From: Sindora glabra
Taxonomy: Eukaryota > Streptophyta > Magnoliopsida > Fabales > Fabaceae
Assembly: GCA_020226215.1 (NCBI GenBank)
Contig: CM035226.1
Span: forward strand, 66,053,455-66,117,454
DNA: 64,000 nt
Direction: 5' to 3'
A program made the translations under genes and the position numbers. Positions 58,172 to 64,000 of this stretch are shown here, in pieces. Under the pieces are notes generated by a model that worked only from the letters and a program-made list of their open reading frames with translations, made no database searches and had not been told where the DNA came from. Every line of letters begins with the position of its first letter. Position 1 is the stretch's first letter.

Positions 58172-60486
58172 AATCATTTCCGTATCCAGAAATTTTAAGT
58201 TATAAGAGTAATATTTATATATAAGATTAAGATAAATTTATTTTATAAAATTTATATATTTAAATAAAAGCAAAATTTAACTTATTTTAAAATTTCTTTT
58301 AATATATATGTTGTCATATGTAATTAATGAATTTTAAATACTTTTATACATGTGTATATGCCCACACTTTTTAATTATGAACAAATCGTTTTCTTTTTCC
58401 ATTAGTAAAATATGATAATGATAATAGGTTACCATTATTGACATTTTTAAGTAGAAAAGTATAAAAAGGTAAACACATTGGTTGGGTTAAGACAAGAACA
58501 TAATACTCCTTCATAAATAAAATAAGGAAATGTTTATCAAATTTAGCTTTCGCTTATTGTCTAGATGAAATGCAATAACCTTTTATGATAAAAACAATAA
58601 GCCTATATTATAAGTAACCCTATTATTCATAAGTTATTTCCTTAATCATATTTAAATTAACTTATATTGTTTCTAGTTGTGATTTCATTAAAAAAAATTT
58701 AAGTTAAGTATTTTATTTTAAAAATTTTAAATTGGTTAACTATATATAATTACAAATAATCAATTTATCCCTTTTGAAATATATTTACATAGTTTTCAAA
58801 TGAATAAAACTCTATATAATCTTAAAATAAGTTAATTTTAAAAATTTCTCATATAATTTAATATTTTTAGTTTTATTTTAAGTACAAATTTTTTTACTTG
58901 TAATATATATATGTATATATTGTTGGCCCCCTAAGAAATTTTTCTAGCTCTACCGTTGGCTTTATGTTCATGAACTTGAGCAATAAAACTTGTAGAGAGA
59001 ACGCCAAAGGAACCATCAAATGATGAAATATTGAGCATGATGTGCCATCTTTGCCTACAGGCACAACTGCATATTAGCGGATTGAAAAGGGTATTGAGGA
59101 GTTAAATCTCATCATTGTCATAGTGCGGTTTATTCCTCAGTCATCCGAATATGCACGCAAAGTTGATGTTTTACGGTAGGGTTTGTCATCATTTAATACA
59201 ATTCATGTCTTTCAATTTAGTGGAAATTGTTATCACATAGATTGATTGCCCTATCCGATTTGTAGTGCATATACTGTCACGTGAACAATGTGCGAGATTG
59301 AACATGATAACAACTTTCACAGGTGTGATCTGAATGTATTATTTTGCAAGATACTTTATGGCATCACCTAGATCCACAAAGCTTGAATATTAGATTTTTA
59401 AATTTTTTTTTTTAATGATATGATAAATGACTTATGTTATTCTATTGACGATCTAATAGGGAACCTAGAGGACTACACTAACAAACGCCCTTGGCAAATG
59501 CCAAGAGCGGTGGTTGAAGGACTTGCAAGGCTTTTGGATGGCCACAGCAAGGCATGCGATGTTATGTAAAACTAATTTTTGAACTACCATTAATTAAATT
59601 TTTTATTTTATTTTATTTTATTTAAAATGAGTTAAATCTGATCTTAAAATTATAATTTTAAATTCAATTTTTGTAATTATTTTTATGGATTAAAAACATC
59701 TAGTGGACTAATGTATTTTGCAGTAAGTGTAAACTTTTAATTAATTGAATTTTTTATGGATGAGCTCAGTAGAGTTTTCTATTTAATCAGATTAGGTCTT
59801 CTAATTACTTTACAATCTAATCATAAACAAAAAATATTTTATGAATCTTGGTACCCTATTAACTGTAAACTCATAGGAAAAGCGGGGAAGATCAAATCTT
59901 TCTTTATCAATTAATTCATATTTCATTATGGAGAATACAAGTATGTTATTTATTTTTTGAAATCATATATTTTATATTCTTGATTAATATAAGTTTGTAT
60001 CCTATATGAATAATTTTTTTTACATGTTAAACTAGTTATGTATGAGGCAAAAGCACATTCCAATGAGTTTTTGGCTGACCATTGCTGTCACTTCTAGTTC
60101 AGTAGTAATTTTCGAGTTTAGGCTCCTATTGTACTTTAAGTATGTCATAATACTGTTTAGCAGCGATGAAGTCCCCTTAAACGGATGATGAATGAGCCTA
60201 GTATATTTTTCTTAAATTCTAATAATGCACTGATAATATTTATTATATTATTTGAATTTAATTTATAGAATATATTTGAGAGTGACATTTATGATTATTT
60301 TTGTTATGACAATAAATTTTATTGACTAACTGAGTTGTTCTTATTTTGTTTTTTCAATACTTTATTTCTGGCTGTTTTTATGTTTATAAAATAGGTTTCT
60401 GCTTGTGGTTGTCTGGTAAGGAGTAAAGCAGGAAAAATTCAGGAATCGATATATAATGATAGATTTTGCAATGGAATATGAAGAAT
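58172..60486. other. AT-rich stretch, no gene recognised
   Basis: No coding similarity, paired terminal repeats or RNA gene could be recognised. Several oligo-A/T runs and a short hairpin CTTGGCAAATGCCAAG near 59490 are all I can report. Confidence 0.6.
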
Positions 60487-61066
60487 CACTGTAAAAAAAG
60501 GTTCAGGTACGGACAGATTCTGCAACCGATGCGGAATTAGCAATGAATTTAGTAACTGAATGGCCGAAATAATTTTTCAATTAATGAAAGGTTTAATAAC
60601 GATCTTTGGAGTCCCACCCAATTAAGTAATCGATATGATAGAACTCTCACCGACATATAACGGAAGGTTACGATATTTGGAAATGCTATTTTCGGTGGAG
60701 ATTTACTATTTATTATTTTTATTTTGAATAAATTTTATATTAAAAAATATAGGATATTTTTTAATGAAAATTTTAAAAAAATTGACATCTCGTCTCTTAA
60801 ATTCATACAATATTATTTTAGGGATAGAAATATTCGTTTGTAAATTTTCAAAATAAATAATTGGCCAACATCATTTTTTTTATTTGACGGATATTAGTAA
60901 TGGAATTTATTTACAAATCTATTGCTAATCATTCATTGATATATGATTTAGAGACGTCTTTTTTTTTTCCCTTTTTGTTGCAATTTCCGATGGCCTATAC
61001 TATGGGATAGATTTTCCTTAATTCAGTGGCAAAATTTCATCACTGAATTATAAAATTTTTGTAGTG
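60487..61066. mobile_element. Probable non-autonomous CACTA-like MITE
   Basis: The left end is CACTGTAAAAAAAGG and the right end TTTTTGTAGTG (reads inward CACTACAAAAA), so 9 of 11 terminal bases are inverted matches of the CACTA type. Subterminal words recur in both orientations (ATTAGCAATGAATTTAG near 60536; TTGCTAATCATTCATTG near 60925; TTCAGTG/CACTGAA near 61023 and 61040). The 3-bp flanks (AAT / TGT) do not match, so the target duplication is lost or the ends are slightly misplaced. Confidence 0.5.
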
Positions 61067-61487
61067 TGTACTCAGCTCTATTTATTTTGTTGAAAATTAT
61101 TTTTGATAAAAAGTATCATTCACCATATATATTAGTAAAGAAGTAAATTTCATTATATAATTTGTAATTAAAAATGATGTTTAAAACTATAATAATAAAA
61201 AATTAAATTTATTTTTAAAATAAAAAATTACTTTTTAAAAAAAATTTATGTTTATTATTAAATAAATAATATAATTTTTTATTTTAATATTTTATAATTA
61301 TATTTTATGAAATACATATTCAATCAAAATAAAGTAAGTATGAAGATCTAAAATATTAACTTTGTACTTGTGCATGTTTTTATTGCTGCAAAGTTGTAAA
61401 TTTTTGGCATAATTTCAATATCAATAAATTGAACTTTTCTATATCGGATGGGTATAGTCCTAAAGGGAGGAGTTCCTAGAACCTTCC
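61067..61487. other. AT-rich spacer before the LINE
   Basis: No gene. 61130-61340 is almost pure A/T with many runs of A or T. Confidence 0.6.
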
Positions 61488-63641
61488 ATGAACAGTAGTA
61501 GTGAACAAAGAGTAGGAGTTCAATCTTCAGAAGAAGAAGAAGATATACTTCTGAGATCGAAAAAGAAAGTTAAAAGAAATCATCTGCATCATGAGAATTT
61601 AGCTAGTTAACATAAAATCCCCACAATGATAGCAGGTACTAAATGGAAACTAGTCTCATATGAAGATTTGCTTCTAGGACATCTTCCTAGAGCTTATCAA
61701 CAAGCTTTCTTTCAAGAAGATTCAGAAGGTATGGAAGTTCTTCCAGACTCTGAGTCAGAAGAAGAATCTCTAGATTAGTATGAAATCAGAGTCAAACTTT
61801 CAAAAGAAGCAAAGATTCTGATAAGACAGAAATGGAAGACTTCATTAATTGTGAAAGTTTTTGGAAAATCTGTTGGTTTCAGCTACTTGGATTGGAAACT
61901 AAAATCCATGTGGCAAACCAAAGATAAATTTGAAATAATGGACTTAGATATGGGGTATTATATAGTAAGATTCATGACGGAAGAGGATGTACAAGGGGGT
62001 GTTAAAGGGAGGGCCCTGGTTTGTGGCAGGTCATTTTTTAACAATCAGAAGATGGAGCCCTGACTTTAAAACATCTAAGGAAACATTACAATCAATTGCA
62101 GTATGGGTAAGACTACTGGGCCTCTCTGTTGAGTATTATGACTCTAAGATTCTAATGGAAATTACGGCAAAAATAGGACCTATTCTTAGAATCGATGCTA
62201 ATACAATAGCAGAAAAAAGGGAAAAGATATGCTAGATTCTGTGTTCAACTAGATCTAGATAAATCTTTACCTAGAAAATTGAGAATAGGAAATCTTAAAT
62301 AGGAAATCCAATATGAAGGTTTGAACTCGTTCTATCAAAAATGTGGAGTAATAAAAGAGAAACTAGGTAATTGTAAATGTAATTACACAAAGAAAGAGAA
62401 TAGAGATAGCATTCAATAAAACACCAATCTACAAGAAACTAATTACCAAGACTAGAATACTGAGGAAGGTTGGTCCATAGTACTCCCAAAAAAAGCTCGT
62501 ACAAGATTCAACAAAGGAGTACAAAACCAAAAAGCTCAAATCGACAGACCACAGAGTATTCTCAATCAGGAGAAACACATAGAAAAAGAAAATCAAAGTA
62601 AAGAAAAAAAATTGTAGAAGACTTAGGTTCCTAAGAAACAAATAAGATCCCAATAAGCTTAAGTTACTTCAATAGATATGGAGATCTCCTAACTAGAAGT
62701 AGACATTATAGAGAATACAATCCCTGATAAGGAAAAGACTTTTGACAAGGAAAGCTTCGATCACTTAAGTAACTTAGTAGACCTGCCTTATAAAATGCAG
62801 GAAGATATGCAATGGGATAACTACGGAAATCAAACCTATTCCAACCTTATAAGGAGTGAAAATTAAATACAAAATGGCACCCAATTTCCCCAAGAGAACA
62901 AATTACACACAAATAATAGTGGAGCAAAGGGAAAGATTGAGCAGAGAGAGGAGAGAATGGAGATTGAGGAACAACCAATCTTGAGTTCCATCCCAAAATG
63001 TAACAAAAAGTAGTGTGAATATGCCACCAATGGCTCATCAACTAATAGAGATTTAGGGAATACTCTTTAGAGGAAGATTGATGTTGTTGGACAAAAGACT
63101 AATAGGCAACAACCTAATAAACCCGCTCAATTATCCCTACTGGATAGATCCAGAACTGAGGAGTGCATAGTCAAATCCAATCCTAGTGAAATTAGTAGAG
63201 GATATGGAAATGTTGCCTCTCTTGAAACCAGAGGATGTAGCTCTCATGGTACCAGATCTGTAAAGGTACTTGGACAATCACTCACTAATAAGACCAGGAT
63301 TGAGAGCTCCATCTCAGCCATCTCAAGCACATCACTTAGCAAAATCACTAAACCATAAATTAAGGATAAAGATGGAGCTGGAAGTAGAAAGGGTTAATCA
63401 ATTTCAATCTCCAACAAATCTTGTGATCATGGAAAATTGGAACAAAGCTTATATGTTCATGTTAACAAAGATAGTACACGCATTCAACTTGGATCTGTTA
63501 ACAGTCCAAAACAATCAAACAGGGATTAATCACCACTCCCTGATGTTGGAACCTCTAGAGATAAATACCTTATCTAATACCAGGATCCCAATTAAGGTAT
63601 GGAATAGAGAAGGGCCCCCAACCATTCTAGAAAGAGCATGA
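61488..63641 (+). pseudogene. LINE ORF1 (DUF4283 RNA-binding-type protein), broken
   Basis: ATG 61488 opens a Ser/Glu-rich N-terminus (VGVQSSEEEEDILLRSKKKV), interrupted by stops near 61605 and 61776. The DUF4283 block is WKTSLIVKVFGKSVGFSYL, then WKLKSMW, MDLDMGYYIVRF and, after a +1 shift near 61990, LKGGPWFVAGHFLTIRRWSP. VWVRLLGLSVEYYD continues it. After another shift at 62225 come YARFCVQLDLDKSLP and a Cys-poor relic of the zinc knuckle (CGV...GNCKCNY, 62343-62380). The last 123 codons (63270-63641) are Asn/Ser/Gln-rich. Such proteins are thought to bind the element RNA. Confidence 0.8.
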
Positions 63642-63670
63642 TCAATTATTTTTTCCTAGAAGATTTTAAC

Positions 63671-64000
63671 ATGAAGATAGTGCTTTGGAATTATAGAGGT
63701 GTTGCCAATCAGAACTTTAAAAATACAATAAGGGATCTGATAATGCAATACTCCACTAACATGCTAATCCTTATTGAAACAAGGTTGTCCGGTGATAAAG
63801 CCTTCTTCATTTGTAACTCTCTTCCATTTGAACATTATGTTATGATAGAAACTATTGGTAAATCGAGAGGAATCTGGGTACTCTAGAATATAGAAAAAAT
63901 GGATTGCCAAGCTTTAAATGCAACTGAACAAGAAATACATATTGTTATTCAGGTACATTCTTTGAATACTCATTAGCTTATTTCAATTATTTATAGGAGT
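63671..64000 (+). pseudogene. LINE ORF2 start: AP-endonuclease-like domain, cut by window end
   Basis: From ATG 63671: MKIVLWNYRGVANQNFKNTI, then MLILIETRLSG with the catalytic Glu of the EEP fold, then SRGIWVL and a stop at 63884 where Trp is expected, then EIHIVIQVHS. The family nicks target DNA for target-primed reverse transcription. The first motif normally reads NCRG; here Cys is Tyr. Confidence 0.8.

Larger units (their letters stand above)
61488..64000 (+). mobile_element. LINE (L1-type non-LTR retrotransposon), 5' part
   Basis: An ORF1 with DUF4283 and zinc-knuckle-like sequence is followed by the start of an endonuclease ORF2, in the order typical of plant L1 elements. The element runs off the right edge before any RT. 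Stops and frameshifts show it is dead. Confidence 0.85.

Noticed and set aside
59480..59520. Hairpin CTTGGCAAATGCCAAG as a miRNA or terminator candidate
   Set aside because: Too short a stem and no surrounding structure; it cannot be distinguished from chance.

Overview
This is plant nuclear DNA, almost certainly from a eudicot. It is strongly AT-rich and has no operons, ribosome-binding sites or tRNA genes that I could see. Nearly all recognisable coding material is transposable element: Ty1/copia, Ty3/gypsy of the Athila type, CACTA, hAT and a LINE. The only host-type gene is a broken S-domain receptor-like kinase. The species cannot be named from the sequence.

Layout. 1-7159: minus-strand Sirevirus-like copia element cut by the left edge, with a third ORF after pol. 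7160-15830: AT-rich, no recognisable gene, with microsatellites and a doubtful solo LTR. 15832-16700: decayed CACTA transposase. 17181-17460 plus 50866-51660: a tandem array with a unit of about 445 bp, split by a large nest. 17461-50860: an Athila-like element (A, plus strand, LTRs of about 1.3 kb, imperfect target duplication AAGGA/AAGGG). A is broken by two further elements. Copia N (18115-27352, minus strand, duplication ATTTA) lies inside its 5' LTR. A second Athila-like element B (35937-47665, minus strand, duplication CCTAT) lies inside its 3' ORF. 51770-53801: a solo-LTR fragment and a copia gag/LTR fragment. 53817-55366: a TIR element with a hAT MITE inside it. 55375-58171: S-receptor kinase pseudogene. 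60487-61066: probable CACTA-type MITE. 61488-64000: plus-strand LINE cut by the right edge.

The most unusual content is in element B. Between the end of pol and the 3' LTR, where Athila elements usually carry an env-like or ATHILA ORF-1 gene (as A does here), B carries two unrelated sense-strand genes. One is an intact 182-codon ORF with an Arg/Lys-rich patch and a four-cysteine cluster, resembling small cysteine-rich nucleic-acid-binding proteins of some plant RNA viruses. The other is a clear, intronless homologue of LOG, the cytokinin-activating phosphoribohydrolase. Its PGG-x-GT-x-x-E catalytic motif is replaced although the flanking blocks are well kept. A retrotransposon with a captured hormone-activation gene beside a virus-suppressor-like gene is the candidate undescribed system here.

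All element polyproteins carry in-frame stops or frameshifts, so none of these copies looks autonomous. LTR pairs are still about 93-97% identical by eye over the parts compared, so the nesting is fairly recent. All family assignments come from reading motifs; no database search was run.
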